A stretch of 64,000 nt of DNA, taken from contig NZ_JACHEZ010000003.1 in assembly GCF_014201675.1 (NCBI RefSeq), positions 186,001-250,000 of the forward strand, written 5' to 3'. Of this stretch, positions 25,516 to 43,209 are shown in pieces; position 1 is the stretch's first letter; each line of letters starts with the position of its first letter. The notes beneath the pieces are model-generated. The model saw nothing but the letters and a program-made list of their open reading frames with translations, did no database searches and was not told the DNA's origin. The translations under genes were made by a program, and so were the position numbers. The DNA comes from Oceanithermus desulfurans (GTDB lineage Bacteria; Deinococcota; Deinococci; Deinococcales; Marinithermaceae).

Positions 25516-26066
25516 TTGGTGCCGGGGTAGTTCTTCTCGCGCTGGGGCATGAAGGGCTCGTCGATCTCGGGCAGATGGGTGAACTGGTCCACCGCGTCGA
25601 TGAGCTTCTGCGCCGTGGTCTCCTTGAAGGCGATCACCTCGACGCGGATGCCCTTTTCCATGAGCACCTCGAGGATGTCCACGAAGTCGCCGTCGCCGGA
25701 ACCCAGCACCACCACGTCGAGCGAATCCATGAGCCGCACCATGTCCGCGGCGATGCCCATGTCCCAGTTGCCCTCGTAGATGGGCTTGCCCTCGTCGGTG
25801 GTGTGGTGCACGCTCAGGTTCATGCGCCGCACCCGGTAGCCCATGGTGGAGAGCTTGTAGATGAAGGGCCAGGCGGAGGTGTCGTTCTCGCGCTCGACCA
25901 CGTAGGCGGTGGCGCGGACCAGCTGCCGCCCCTGCACCGCACGCTTCAGCAGGCTTTCGAAGTTGACGGTGCGTTCGTAGTAGTCGCGCGCGGAGTGGTA
26001 GAGGTTCTGCGTGTCCACGAACAGGCCCACGCGCTGCATGGCGTTCCAGCCCATCGGGTGCTTCAC
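25512..26066 (-). CDS. NYN-domain (LabA/DUF88-like) protein
   Basis: 184 residues. It shows the PIN-like NYN fold with acidic residues for metal binding: GLFVDTQNLYHSARDYYER, then NWDMGIAADMVRLMDSLDVV and VLGSGDGDFVDILEVLMEKG. Proteins of this family are predicted RNases or RNA-binding regulators. The start could be the ATG at 26066 or an internal ATG eight codons later (MQRVGLFV), which begins exactly at the domain. It sits between the phosphoesterase and queA genes, overlapping both by four bases, hinting at an RNA-related operon. Confidence 0.88.
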   Translation of the reverse strand: MKHPMGWNAMQRVGLFVDTQNLYHSARDYYERTVNFESLLKRAVQGRQLVRATAYVVERENDTSAWPFIYKLSTMGYRVRRMNLSVHHTTDEGKPIYEGNWDMGIAADMVRLMDSLDVVVLGSGDGDFVDILEVLMEKGIRVEVIAFKETTAQKLIDAVDQFTHLPEIDEPFMPQREKNYPGTK

Positions 26067-26806
26067 GTTAGCGTCCTCCGTTTCAGGGGATGGTGCAGGG
26101 TGTCCTCGCTGCCGTCGTAGTACTTGTGGCGCACCGTGATGGCCTCGTCCGTCAGGTCGATGACGGCGTAGCTGGGCCGGCCCTTGCCGCGCAGACGGTT
26201 GGTGGTGGCCGTGCCGGCGTTGACGATCAGCATCTCCTCGAAGCGCCAGACCCAGGGCACGTGCTTGTGGCCGTTGAGCACGAGCTCCACCCCGTGGTCG
26301 ACGAGGACCTTCAGCAGGTCGCCGGCGTCCTGCAGGATGTTGCGCTCGCGGCCGGCGCCGGGCACCGGAAGCAGGTGGTGGTGGGTGACGAAGACCTTGA
26401 GGTCCCCCGGTGCGGCCGAGCTCAGGGCTTCGTGCAACCAGGGGTAGAGGCTGCGACCGATCCGCCCTTCGTCGAGGTCGGGCTCGCTGGAGTCGGCGGC
26501 CACGATGTGCACGCCCGGCAGGCGCACGACGCGGTAGCGCGAGCCGTAGAGCTCCTCGAAGTGCACGTAGCCGACGTTGCGCGAATCGTGGTTCCCCGGT
26601 GTGACCAGCATGGGGACCTCGAAGCGTGCGGTCCAGCGCGCGGCTTCCTCGTACTCGTACGCCAGCCCGCGATCCGTGAGGTCTCCCGAGATCACCAGCA
26701 GGTCGGGGCGCTCGCGGTTGACCTCGTCCACGAGCTGCTCCATCAGCTGCGGCTGGAAGTACTTGGAGGCCACGTGGATGTCGGAGATGTGGTAAAGGCG
26801 CGTCAT
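26063..26806 (-). CDS. Calcineurin-type phosphoesterase (CpdA/Icc-like)
   Basis: 247 residues with the full class III cyclic-nucleotide phosphodiesterase motif set: HISDIHVAS, SGDLTDRGLA, PGNHDSR, VTHHHLLPVPG and LNGHKHVPW. It probably hydrolyses a phosphodiester, perhaps a cyclic nucleotide such as the product of the cyclase at 19.4 kb, though that link is only inference. A TAGAAT box lies 12 bases upstream (26824-26819). First gene of an operon with the NYN-domain gene and queA. Confidence 0.88.
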   Translation of the reverse strand: MTRLYHISDIHVASKYFQPQLMEQLVDEVNRERPDLLVISGDLTDRGLAYEYEEAARWTARFEVPMLVTPGNHDSRNVGYVHFEELYGSRYRVVRLPGVHIVAADSSEPDLDEGRIGRSLYPWLHEALSSAAPGDLKVFVTHHHLLPVPGAGRERNILQDAGDLLKVLVDHGVELVLNGHKHVPWVWRFEEMLIVNAGTATTNRLRGKGRPSYAVIDLTDEAITVRHKYYDGSEDTLHHPLKRRTLT

Positions 26807-26834
26807 GGCTACGGGACCATTCTACCCGGCCGCC

Positions 26835-29453
26835 CTAACCGGTATTGCGCATCCCCGCGGCGATGCCCAGGATGGTCGAGAGCAGCGCCCGCGTCGTCGA
26901 TTCGCGGTCGGGGCTCTCGGGCGGGAGGCGGCGGTAGCGGTAGAGCAGCTCGATCTGCAGATGGTTGATCGGATCGAGGTAGGGGTTGCGCAGCTCCAGG
27001 CTGCGGGCGAGCGCCGGAGCGCCGGCGAGCAGGGGGCGGCCGCGCGCCTTCTCGAGCATGGCAAGGGCGGCGTCGTGGGCCCGTTCGATCGCCGGGAAGA
27101 AGCGTCCGGCCAGCGGCGGCTCGACGAGGCGGAGGTAGCCGCGGGTCACCTCCAGGTCGGTCTTAGCCAGCGAGAGCTCGGCGCCCTCGAGGACGCTGCA
27201 GAAGAAGGGCCAGCCGTCGTGCATCTCGCCGAGGAGCGCCGGGTCAATGGCCGCGAGCCCCTCGCCCAGGCCGTACCACCCGGGAAGGTTGGCGCGCACC
27301 TGGGTCCAGGCCATGACCCAGGGGATCGCCCGCAGGTCGCGGATTTCCTGGATGCGGCCGTGGCGGTAGACCGGGCGCGAGGCGATCTTGAGCGCGGCGA
27401 TCTCGCGGATGGGGGTGAGCTGCTCGAAGAAGGCGAGGAAGCCGTCCGCGGCCAGCAACTCGCGGTAGACCTGCGCCGAGCGGGCGGCGGCGGCCTCGAT
27501 GGCCGCGACCCAGGCCGGCTCGGGCGCGAAGGCGGCCTCGGGGCCGTAGCCGGCGTCGCGGGCCGCGGCAAGCCAGAGGTGCGCGATCGTCTCCTCCAGG
27601 CTGCGCAGGGCCAGGTCGGGGTGGGCGTACTTGTCGGCCAGCGCCTCCCCCTGCTCGGTGATGCGGATCTCGCGACCCACCGTGCCCACCGGCAGCGCCG
27701 CGATGGCACGCCCCGCCGGGCCGCCGCCGCGCGCGGTCGAGGTGCCGCGGCCGTGGAAGAAGCGGACGCCGACGCCGGCGGCGCGCGCGGCCGCGGCGAT
27801 GCGCTCCTGGGCGGTGTAGAGCGCCCAGTTGGCCGCCAGGTAACCAGCGTCCTTGTTGGAGTCGGAGTAGCCGATCATGACCTCCAGCGCCCCCCGGGCC
27901 TCGACCTGGCGGCGGAAGACCGGGTTGGCCAGCAGCCGCTCGACGGTGCGGCCCGCGGCGTCGAGGTCGGCCAGGGTCTCGAAGAGGGGCACCACGTCGA
28001 AGGGTGCGCCGCGGTCGGGATGGTAGCGGCCGGCCTCCCGCGCCAGCAGCAGCACCTCGAGCAGGTCGGCGGGGCTCTTGGTCATGCTCACCACGTAGGC
28101 GCCGCGACCGTCCCAGACCGCGAGCGTCCCCAGCGCCCGCTGCAGCGCCCGGCCTCGGGGGCGGTACCCCACGGGGGCGAGGGGGCGCGCCGAAGCGAGC
28201 TCCCCGGTGAGCCAGGCCTCGCGGCGGCCTGCGTCCCAGTCGCCGTAGTCGTTCCCCAGGCCGGCCGCGGCGACGAGCTCGGCCACCGCCTGGCGGTGCT
28301 CGCCCGACTCCTCGCGCAGGTCCAGGTCCGCGAAGCTGAGTCCGAAGGTGCGCGCCGCCTCCTCGAGCGGCCGCACGCCGCGCGCGGCGAAGGCGGTGAA
28401 CCCCATCGCCTCGAGCGTCCGCCGCAGCCGCTCGAGGTCGCCGGCGAGCTCGCCGGCGTCGCCGTAGGCCCCGGGCCCCGAGCCCAGGGTGTGCTCGAGC
28501 CGGTAGTAGACGCCCATCAGGTAGCGCCGCAGCGGCTCGCCCTCGAAGCGGGGCGCGCGCTCGATCAGCGCCAGCGCCCGCTCGGCCGCCTCGCGCAGCT
28601 CGCGCGGCACCGGCAACCGGCGCTCGGAGACCGAGAGGTCGCGGACCAGCTCGTCGAGCTCGCGGCAGAAGTGCTCCACGTAGAGGCGGCGGGCGTGATC
28701 CTGCGCCCAGGCGGTGACCTCGGGGGTGACGGCCGGGTTGCCGTCCCGGTCGCCGCCAATCCAGCTGCGGGTGCGCACCGGGCTCGCCGCCTGGAAGCGG
28801 CGGCCGAAGGCCCGCTCGAGCGCGTCCTCGATCCGTTCCACCAGGCGCGCCTGCGCCGACCAGAGGCTTTGGGGAAGGTAGTAGAGCGCGCCCTTGACCT
28901 CGTCCTCCACGGTGGGCTGGGTGCGGCGCAGCTCCTCGGTGGCCCAAAGCAGCTTGACCCGCTCGCGCACCGCCTCCCCGTCGCCGCGCGCGAGCGCGTC
29001 GCGCAGGCGCTCGAGATGGTGGCGCACCGTGCGCCGCCGCGCCTCGGTGGGGTGGGCGGTGAAGGTCAGCCACAGCCGCATCGAGCGCGCCAGGCGCGCG
29101 GCCTCCTCGGGCGGCACCCCCCAGGACGCCAGGGTGCCGGCCGCGCGGGCGAACTCGCCGCCCGCGTCGGCGGCCGCGTGCACCCGGTGGTAGGACTCGG
29201 CCAGGTTGGCCAGGTAGAAGAAGCTGGTGAACGCCCGCGTCAACCCCTCGGCGCGGTGCAGGTCGAGACCACCGACCAGGGCGACCAGCGCTTCGCGTTC
29301 GGCGTCGTCGGGCTGCTGCCGCAGCCGCTTGGTGCGCGCGCGCACCTCCTCGACCAGCCGGTAGAGGCGCTCACCGCTGACCTCGCGGATCGCTTCGCCG
29401 AGCGCCCGGCCCAAACGGTCCACGTCGCGCCGGAGCGCCTCCGGCAGCGTCAC
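26835..29453 (-). CDS. ppc: Phosphoenolpyruvate carboxylase
   Basis: 872 residues, full length. It makes oxaloacetate from PEP and bicarbonate. Catalytic signatures: TFTAHPTEARRRTV (active His), GGDRDGNPAVTPEV, IGYSDSNKDAGYLAANW (catalytic Lys), FFHGRGTSTARGGGP (Arg/GRGGxxxRGG-type loop) and the terminal RNTG. It follows the YmdB-type gene with a four-base overlap. It probably supplies oxaloacetate for the TCA cycle and amino acids. Confidence 0.96.
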   Translation of the reverse strand: MTLPEALRRDVDRLGRALGEAIREVSGERLYRLVEEVRARTKRLRQQPDDAEREALVALVGGLDLHRAEGLTRAFTSFFYLANLAESYHRVHAAADAGGEFARAAGTLASWGVPPEEAARLARSMRLWLTFTAHPTEARRRTVRHHLERLRDALARGDGEAVRERVKLLWATEELRRTQPTVEDEVKGALYYLPQSLWSAQARLVERIEDALERAFGRRFQAASPVRTRSWIGGDRDGNPAVTPEVTAWAQDHARRLYVEHFCRELDELVRDLSVSERRLPVPRELREAAERALALIERAPRFEGEPLRRYLMGVYYRLEHTLGSGPGAYGDAGELAGDLERLRRTLEAMGFTAFAARGVRPLEEAARTFGLSFADLDLREESGEHRQAVAELVAAAGLGNDYGDWDAGRREAWLTGELASARPLAPVGYRPRGRALQRALGTLAVWDGRGAYVVSMTKSPADLLEVLLLAREAGRYHPDRGAPFDVVPLFETLADLDAAGRTVERLLANPVFRRQVEARGALEVMIGYSDSNKDAGYLAANWALYTAQERIAAAARAAGVGVRFFHGRGTSTARGGGPAGRAIAALPVGTVGREIRITEQGEALADKYAHPDLALRSLEETIAHLWLAAARDAGYGPEAAFAPEPAWVAAIEAAAARSAQVYRELLAADGFLAFFEQLTPIREIAALKIASRPVYRHGRIQEIRDLRAIPWVMAWTQVRANLPGWYGLGEGLAAIDPALLGEMHDGWPFFCSVLEGAELSLAKTDLEVTRGYLRLVEPPLAGRFFPAIERAHDAALAMLEKARGRPLLAGAPALARSLELRNPYLDPINHLQIELLYRYRRLPPESPDRESTTRALLSTILGIAAGMRNTG

Positions 29454-30208
29454 GGCTCCTCCCAGCGGTAGGGGCTGATCGCCTGCACCCGGGGACCGTC
29501 GAAGACGAGCTCGGTGGCCACGAAGAGCGCCGGACCCTCGGCGCTGCGGAAGGGCTGCGGCCGGGCGGTGAGGAAGCGGTCGAGGAAGGTCTTCACCTCG
29601 CCGCCGATGATCGAGCGGTAGGTTCCGGTCATGCCCACGTCGGCCTGAAAGGCGGTGCCCCCGGGCAGGAAGCCGGCGTCGAGGGTGGGCACGTGGGTGT
29701 GGGTGCCCAGCACCGCGGCCACCCGGCCGTCGAGGTAGAACCCCAGCGCGTACTTCTCACTCGTCGCCTCGGCGTGGATCTCCACGATTGCGGCGTCGTG
29801 CGGCACCTCTTCGAGGACGCGGTCGACGGTGCGAAAAGGGTCGTCGAGGGCGTCCATGAAGACGCGGCCCATCACCTGGACCACCAGCAGCCGGAAACCG
29901 CCGCGCTCGAGCACCCACCACCCCCGCCCGGGCGTCCCCGGGGGGTAGTTGGCCGCGCGCACGATCGGCTCGCGCTCGATCAGGTCGTAGACGTCCTTCT
30001 TGTCCCAGGCGTGGTTGCCCAGGGTGATCAGGTCGGCCCCGGCCTCGCGCAGGATGCGGTAGCTCTTCTTGTCCAGCCCCTTGCCGCCGGCGGCGTTCTC
30101 GCCGTTGACGATGACCCAGTCGTAGCGGTCGCGCACGTCGGGCAGGTGCATGGCCACGGCCCGCAGCCCGGGCCGCGCCACCACGTCACCGACGAAGAGC
30201 ACGCGCAT
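29450..30208 (-). CDS. YmdB-family metallophosphoesterase
   Basis: 252 residues. Motifs: [80 protein letters not shown]. Members hydrolyse 2',3'-cyclic nucleotides and, in Bacillus, influence biofilm versus motility choice. It lies seven bases downstream of the ABC ATPase gene and overlaps ppc, so one transcript may cover all three. Confidence 0.92.
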   Translation of the reverse strand: MRVLFVGDVVARPGLRAVAMHLPDVRDRYDWVIVNGENAAGGKGLDKKSYRILREAGADLITLGNHAWDKKDVYDLIEREPIVRAANYPPGTPGRGWWVLERGGFRLLVVQVMGRVFMDALDDPFRTVDRVLEEVPHDAAIVEIHAEATSEKYALGFYLDGRVAAVLGTHTHVPTLDAGFLPGGTAFQADVGMTGTYRSIIGGEVKTFLDRFLTARPQPFRSAEGPALFVATELVFDGPRVQAISPYRWEEP

Positions 30209-30215
30209 CTAACGC

Positions 30216-31730
<1,515 letters not shown>

Positions 31731-31736
31731 GCACGC

Positions 31737-31742
31737 AGTATA
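31737..31742 (-). promoter_or_regulatory. Leaderless-type promoter (TATACT) of the ABC ATPase gene
   Basis: TATACT on the minus strand, six bases from GTG 31730, allowing expression separate from the BMP gene. Confidence 0.55.
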
Positions 31743-31752
31743 CCAACCGAAG

Positions 31753-31776
31753 GGGCCGCCCCCGAGGGAGCGGCCC
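31753..31776 (-). terminator. Hairpin after the BMP gene
   Basis: GGGCCGC (31753-31759) pairs with GCGGCCC (31770-31776) around a 10-base loop; no T run. It may reduce read-through from the binding protein into the ATPase gene, giving more binding protein. Confidence 0.5.
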
Positions 31777-31795
31777 GCGTGGCTTCGCTAAGACT

Positions 31796-32878
<1,083 letters not shown>

Positions 32879-32884
32879 ACTCGA

Positions 32885-35027
<2,143 letters not shown>

Positions 35028-35038
35028 ACTGGGGCGCG

Positions 35039-35632
35039 ATGCAGCGGAACCTGATTCTCGTCCTTCTGCTCCTCGCCGCCCTGGGCACCGCCTGGGCGCT
35101 CTGGCCGCGCACGGCGCCGCTCCAGCTCTCGGGTACCGTCCTCAAGAACCCCAGACCCGCCCCCGAGTTCCGCCTCGAGAGCGCCTCGGGGCCCGTGAGC
35201 CTCGCCGACTACCGCGGCAAGGTGGTGCTCGTCTTCTTCGGCTACGCCAACTGCCCCGACGTCTGCCCCCTGACGCTCAACCACCTGGCCCACATCTACC
35301 GCAAGCTGGGGGAACCCGAGCAGCTGCAGGTGCTGGCCATCAGCATCGACCCGGCGCGCGACACCCCCGTGGCGATGGACCGTTACGCCAAGATGTTCCA
35401 CCCCAGCTTCGTCGGCCTTTCGGGGCCGCCCAAGGTCATCGCCAAGGTCGCCGCGGGGTTCTTCATCTACGTCCGCAGCGACGCCTCCGGGTACATCGAC
35501 CACACCTCGACGGTGACGCTGATCGACCCCGAGGGGCGCATCCGCGTCCTCTACGGTCAGCAGCTCGTCGAGGACGAGACCGCGATGCTGCGCGACCTGC
35601 GCGCCATCCTGGAGCGGAAGGGCCGGTTCTAG
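35039..35632 (+). CDS. SCO1/SenC-type copper/thioredoxin-fold protein
   Basis: 197 residues with an N-terminal membrane anchor (LILVLLLLAALGTAWALW). The copper ligands of Sco proteins are present: CPDVC after FFGYAN, and the later His in DHTSTVTLIDPEG. Sco proteins deliver copper to, or reduce, the CuA site of cytochrome c oxidase. The adjacent downstream gene for a small exported protein overlaps by one base, so they may act together in oxidase assembly. No oxidase genes lie in the window. Confidence 0.92.
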   Translation: MQRNLILVLLLLAALGTAWALWPRTAPLQLSGTVLKNPRPAPEFRLESASGPVSLADYRGKVVLVFFGYANCPDVCPLTLNHLAHIYRKLGEPEQLQVLAISIDPARDTPVAMDRYAKMFHPSFVGLSGPPKVIAKVAAGFFIYVRSDASGYIDHTSTVTLIDPEGRIRVLYGQQLVEDETAMLRDLRAILERKGRF

Positions 35633-36120
35633 TGCGCCGGGCGGGGGGGCTGCTGCTGGTGCTGCTGGCCGCCCTGGCCGCGGCCCACGCCGGCGACTTC
35701 TCGGTGGAGAAGCTGCGGATCGTGCGGACGCCGGAGGGCGTCTTCCTGGAGGGCCGGATCGTCTACCCGGCCGGAGACGACCCGCTCGAGCTCGAGGTGG
35801 TGGCGACCGACCGCGGCGAGGGGGTGCTCGAGCTGCGCCGGGGCGACGCCTGGCAGGTGGTCCGCACCGTGCCCATCCCCTACGGGGTCACCAACTTCGG
35901 CGCCGCCACCCCGATGCGCATCCGCCTGACCGGCGGCCCCTACCGCCCCGGGGAGGTGGTGCCCGTCACCTTCCTCTTCCCCGCCGGGGCGCTGATGACC
36001 GCGCGCGCGGTCGTCGAGGGGTCGCCCAGCCGCGCCCCCTGGATCTCGGCCCTGGCGCTGGGGCTGGCGCTCCTCGCCTACCTGCGCGTCAAAACCCGAA
36101 GGCGCGCAAGATCCGGCTGA
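35632..36120 (+). CDS. Small exported/membrane protein next to Sco
   Basis: 162 residues: signal peptide (GLLLVLLAALAAAHAGDF), a beta-rich external domain of about 110 residues, one C-terminal membrane span (WISALALGLALLAYLRV) and a basic cytosolic tail (RRRARSG). Its position, GTG overlapping the Sco stop, suggests a role with copper or oxidase assembly, but the Met/His copper motif of PCu(A)C chaperones is not seen. I cannot name the family. Its last 32 bases overlap the metX end on the other strand. Confidence 0.7.
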   Translation: MRRAGGLLLVLLAALAAAHAGDFSVEKLRIVRTPEGVFLEGRIVYPAGDDPLELEVVATDRGEGVLELRRGDAWQVVRTVPIPYGVTNFGAATPMRIRLTGGPYRPGEVVPVTFLFPAGALMTARAVVEGSPSRAPWISALALGLALLAYLRVKTRRRARSG

Positions 36121-37153
36121 CCTGGTCGCTTTCGATCAGGAAGCCGTCGTGCCCGTGGGCGCTGGTGATCTCGGCGTACTCGGAACGCGCCGCGGCGGCG
36201 GTGCGCCGCACCTCGGCGGCGGGGTAGAGCAGGTCGCTGTCGATGCCCACGAAGACCGCCGGAGCGCTCAGGCGGGCGAGGGCCGCCCCCAGCCCGCCTC
36301 GCCCCCGCCCTACGTCGTGGGCGTCCATCGCCCGGGTGAGCAGCGCGTAGCTGGCGGCCGAGAACCTGCGGGTGAACTTGGCCCCCTGGTGGTCGAGGTA
36401 GCGTTCGGCCTGCACGGGGTCGTCCGCCCAGCGCTGGTCGAAACCGGCGGGGTGGCGGTAGCTGAGCATCGAGAGCGCCCGGCCCAGCGCCAGGTCGCCG
36501 CGGCGCGCCGCCTCGCGTTGCAGGTGCTGCCAGGCGCGCGCCCAGGGCCCCTGCCGCGCGGGGGCGGCGAAGACGGCCAGCGCCTGGGTGCGCTTTGGAA
36601 ACTCGAGCGCGAACTCGAGCGCCAGCATGCCGCCCATGCTGCCGCCGACCACGCGCGCCGTGGGCACGCCCAGGTGGTCGAGCAGCCGCGCCTGGGCGCG
36701 CACCATGTCGCGCAGTGAGAGCTGGGGAAAGCCGGGGTCCTGGTGGGGTCCGCTCGAGCCGTAGCAGCTCCCCGGGACGTTGGCGCTGATCACGAAGTAG
36801 CGGCCGGTGTCGAGCGCCCGCCCCGGCCCCACCACCTCGTTCCACCAGCCCCGCGCCCCGAACGCCCGTTCGTAGGGCGAGAGGGAGGCCAGGGTCTCGG
36901 CTTCGTAGACGCCGGCGGCGTGGGCCGAACCGGTGAGCGCGTGGAAGACCACCACCGCGTTGTCGCGGGCGGGGCTGAGGGTGCCGTAGGTCTCGTAGCG
37001 CAGCTCCAGCGCGGGCAGCGACCCGCCGCCTTCGAGAGCGAACCGGCCCAGGCGCGCGCGCCTGGGCCGCGGGCGGAGCTCGCCCGCGGCCGGCTCTGGC
37101 AGCAGCGCCAGCGCCTCGTGCTCCCCGATCTCCTCGTAGACGAGCGTGGCCAC
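36089..37153 (-). CDS. metX: Homoserine O-acetyltransferase
   Basis: 354 residues, alpha/beta-hydrolase fold. The nucleophile Ser is in VVGGSMGGMLALEFA, the early HALTGSAHA loop forms the oxyanion site, and the C-terminal catalytic Asp and His are in FVGIDSDLLYP and SAHGHDGFL. It activates homoserine (acetyl, possibly succinyl) for methionine synthesis. GTG 37153 lies one base after the metY stop codon, so it is in the riboswitch-controlled metY-metX operon. Confidence 0.94.
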   Translation of the reverse strand: MATLVYEEIGEHEALALLPEPAAGELRPRPRRARLGRFALEGGGSLPALELRYETYGTLSPARDNAVVVFHALTGSAHAAGVYEAETLASLSPYERAFGARGWWNEVVGPGRALDTGRYFVISANVPGSCYGSSGPHQDPGFPQLSLRDMVRAQARLLDHLGVPTARVVGGSMGGMLALEFALEFPKRTQALAVFAAPARQGPWARAWQHLQREAARRGDLALGRALSMLSYRHPAGFDQRWADDPVQAERYLDHQGAKFTRRFSAASYALLTRAMDAHDVGRGRGGLGAALARLSAPAVFVGIDSDLLYPAAEVRRTAAAARSEYAEITSAHGHDGFLIESDQVSRILRAFGF

Positions 37154-37154
37154 C

Positions 37155-41065
<3,911 letters not shown>

Positions 41066-41081
<16 letters not shown>

Positions 41082-42064
41082 GCGGCTACTACGGCTTCGC
41101 CAACGCCGGCGACGAGGCGATCCTGCTGGCGCTGGTGCGCGAGGCGCGCCGCCGGGGGGTGGAGCCCGTGGTGCTCTCGGCTGACCCGAAGGGCACCGAA
41201 GCCCTGCACGGGGTGGAGGCGGTGCCGCGGTCGAAGCCCGCGGCGCTGGCGGCGCTGGCCCGCGCCGAGGGTCTGCTCTCGGGCGGGGGCGGGCTGCTGC
41301 AGAACACGACTTCGAACCGCAGCCTCGCCTACTACCTGGGCCTCGTCTACCTGGCCCAGACCCTGGGCAAGCCCACCTGGATCTTCGGGCAGTCGCTGGG
41401 GCCGCTAAGCCCCGCGGGGCGGCGCTTCACGGCGCCGGCGCTGCGCAGGAGCCGAGCGGTCGTGGTGCGCGACCGCGCCTCGCTGGAGCTGGCCCGCGGC
41501 CTGGGCGTCGCCGCCGGGCGGCTGCGCCTGGGCGCCGACGCGGCGCTGCTGCTCGAGCCACCACGGGTGAACCGCGAGGAGGGGCTGGTCGTCGTCGTCC
41601 CCCGCGCCCGGGTGCCGCAGCAGGCCAACCTGCGCCTGCGCGAGGTGGCCGAGCGGCTGCGGGCGCACGGCTTCGAGGTGCTGGTGCTGGGCTTCCAGCC
41701 GGGCTTCGACGAGCCGGCGCTCGAGCTCTTCGACGGCTTTACCCGCGAGCTCAGCGGCGACCCGCGGCGGGTGCTCTACTGGATCGCCCAGGCGGGCTAC
41801 GTCCTCTCGCTCAGGCTCCACGGCCTCATCCTCGCCGCGGCCGCCGGCACCCCCTACGCCGGCGGCAGCTACGACCCCAAGGTCAGGGCCTTCTGCGAGG
41901 AAAGCGGCGCCCCCTACTGGGAGCTGCCCGGCGACCCGGAGGCGATGGTGCGGGTGGCGCTGCACCGCAGCGGCCCCGACAAGAGCGCCCTGCGCGACCT
42001 GCGGGTGCGCGCCGCCGAAGGGTTCAACCACGTCTGGGGCCGGCCGGAACCGGGAACGGCGTAA
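41066..42064 (+). CDS. csaB: Polysaccharide pyruvyl transferase
   Basis: 332 residues. Motifs of the family: SGYYGFANAGDEAILLALV, LLSGGGGLLQ, FGQSLGPLSPAGR, VVVRDRASLELARGLG and the C-terminal LSLRLHGLILAAAAGTPY. It adds ketal pyruvate to a secondary cell-wall polymer, making the ligand bound by SLH domains of S-layer proteins; this is established for Thermus and Bacillus. ATG 41066 is inside the preceding membrane gene, so production is coupled. The stop codon lies within the palindromic terminator. Confidence 0.95.
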
Positions 42065-42089
42065 AGGAGGGCGCGCGCCCTCCTTTACG
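42060..42089. terminator. 30-bp perfect palindrome, bidirectional terminator
   Basis: Arms 42060-42074 and 42075-42089 are exact reverse complements (AAAGGAGGGCGCGC and partner). It lies between the convergent csaB and the 42106 gene and contains the csaB stop codon; A/T-rich flanks give T residues on either transcript. Confidence 0.75.
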
Positions 42090-42105
42090 GATCGCTGCGG
42101 AGGCG

Positions 42106-43209
42106 TCAGTCGCCGGCGACGCGGGCCCGCAGCGAGAGCGCGTACTCGGCCAGGTGGGCCAGATTGTCGGCCACCGGCTCGCGCAGCAGGTACTCGCCCG
42201 CGCCGCTTTTTTTCAGCAGCAGGAAGGGCGGCCCGGCCAGGGCCTCGAGCACGTTCCAGACCGTCTCGCGGTCCCAGCTGCCCTCGCCCAGGTTGGCGAG
42301 CACGTCCTCGGGAAAGAAGACCTGCTGGCGGGTGTACTCGGCGAGCGCCAGCAGCACCGCCGAGAAGGCGGCCCGCTCCCCCACCCAGCGGCGCACCTCG
42401 TCCGCCAGGCGGGTGACCGCGTCCGCGTCCACGCGCCCCTCGCGGAGGAGCCGCTCGAGCTCGACCGGACCCACCGGGAAGAGCTTCTTGAGCGCCACCA
42501 GCTGCGAAAGCGCCTCGGGCGAGACGAGCGCCATCCGCACGCCGCCCAGCGCTTCGACGGCGGCGGCAAGGCGCGCCTCCGGCACCACCAGCCCCACGAA
42601 GTCGGCCCGGCCGGTACGCCGCAGGGCCAGCAGATCGGCGGGCTCGCTCTCGCCGAAACGGCCCAGCGCCAGGGTGTACTCGCGGCGGCCCAGGTAGGCG
42701 CGGAAGAGGTCGTACCCCTCGGCTGCGCTGTGCTTGAGCTCCAGCGCCTCCAGCGCCTGCACAAAGGCAGGCTTGGCGGCCCGCTTCTTCTCGCCCACGT
42801 GCGGGGTGACGCGCACCCGCTTGGGCGGCTCCGGCGCCGGGTCCGGGCTCTTCGGGGTGCGGGCCTCGACGGGGACGGCGACCTTCTTTTCCGCGGGCGG
42901 TCCCGCTTCGGCGGGTCGCGCCGCCGGGCGCGGGCGCACCTTGCGGGCGGCGGCGGCCTCCAGGGCCAGCACCTCGCCGTCTAAGGTGAGCCAGATCACG
43001 TCGTTCACCTGCAGCCGGCGCTTCTCGAAGTAGGGCTCGAGGCCGTCGAGCACCCCGCGCACCCAGTCCACGGTGCAGTCGAGCCGCTCGCCGTCCTCGT
43101 CCTGGCAGGTCACCCGCTCGCGCCCCGAGAGCATCTGACGCAGCGAAAGCGTGAGGCGGATCGTCCCCGATTGAATGCACGTACTGGTCACCACGTACCT
43201 GGCCCGCAT
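42106..43209 (-). CDS. Unknown 367-residue protein, probably Thermales-specific
   Basis: Three parts: an N-terminal beta-rich domain of about 85 residues (MRARYVVTSTCIQSGTIRL; GERLDCTVDWVRGVL; VNDVIWLTLDGEVL), a Pro/Lys-rich linker (about 85-140), and a helical C-terminal domain of about 220 residues (YDLFRAYLGRREYTLALGRF; LVSPEALSQLVALKKLFPVG; GSWDRETVWNVLEALAG). No motif I recognise. The N-terminal part reads like a small nucleic-acid or ligand-binding barrel, which is only a guess. It follows the exonuclease gene directly, in an operon with gatA. Confidence 0.7.
   Translation of the reverse strand: MRARYVVTSTCIQSGTIRLTLSLRQMLSGRERVTCQDEDGERLDCTVDWVRGVLDGLEPYFEKRRLQVNDVIWLTLDGEVLALEAAAARKVRPRPAARPAEAGPPAEKKVAVPVEARTPKSPDPAPEPPKRVRVTPHVGEKKRAAKPAFVQALEALELKHSAAEGYDLFRAYLGRREYTLALGRFGESEPADLLALRRTGRADFVGLVVPEARLAAAVEALGGVRMALVSPEALSQLVALKKLFPVGPVELERLLREGRVDADAVTRLADEVRRWVGERAAFSAVLLALAEYTRQQVFFPEDVLANLGEGSWDRETVWNVLEALAGPPFLLLKKSGAGEYLLREPVADNLAHLAEYALSLRARVAGD

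Noticed and set aside
26835-29471. Long plus-strand ORF opposite ppc (888 codons)
   Set aside because: Typical GC-rich antisense frame with no motif; the minus strand encodes complete PEP carboxylase.
42060-42089. Palindrome as a regulatory operator
   Set aside because: It sits between two convergent genes and contains a stop codon, which fits a bidirectional terminator better.
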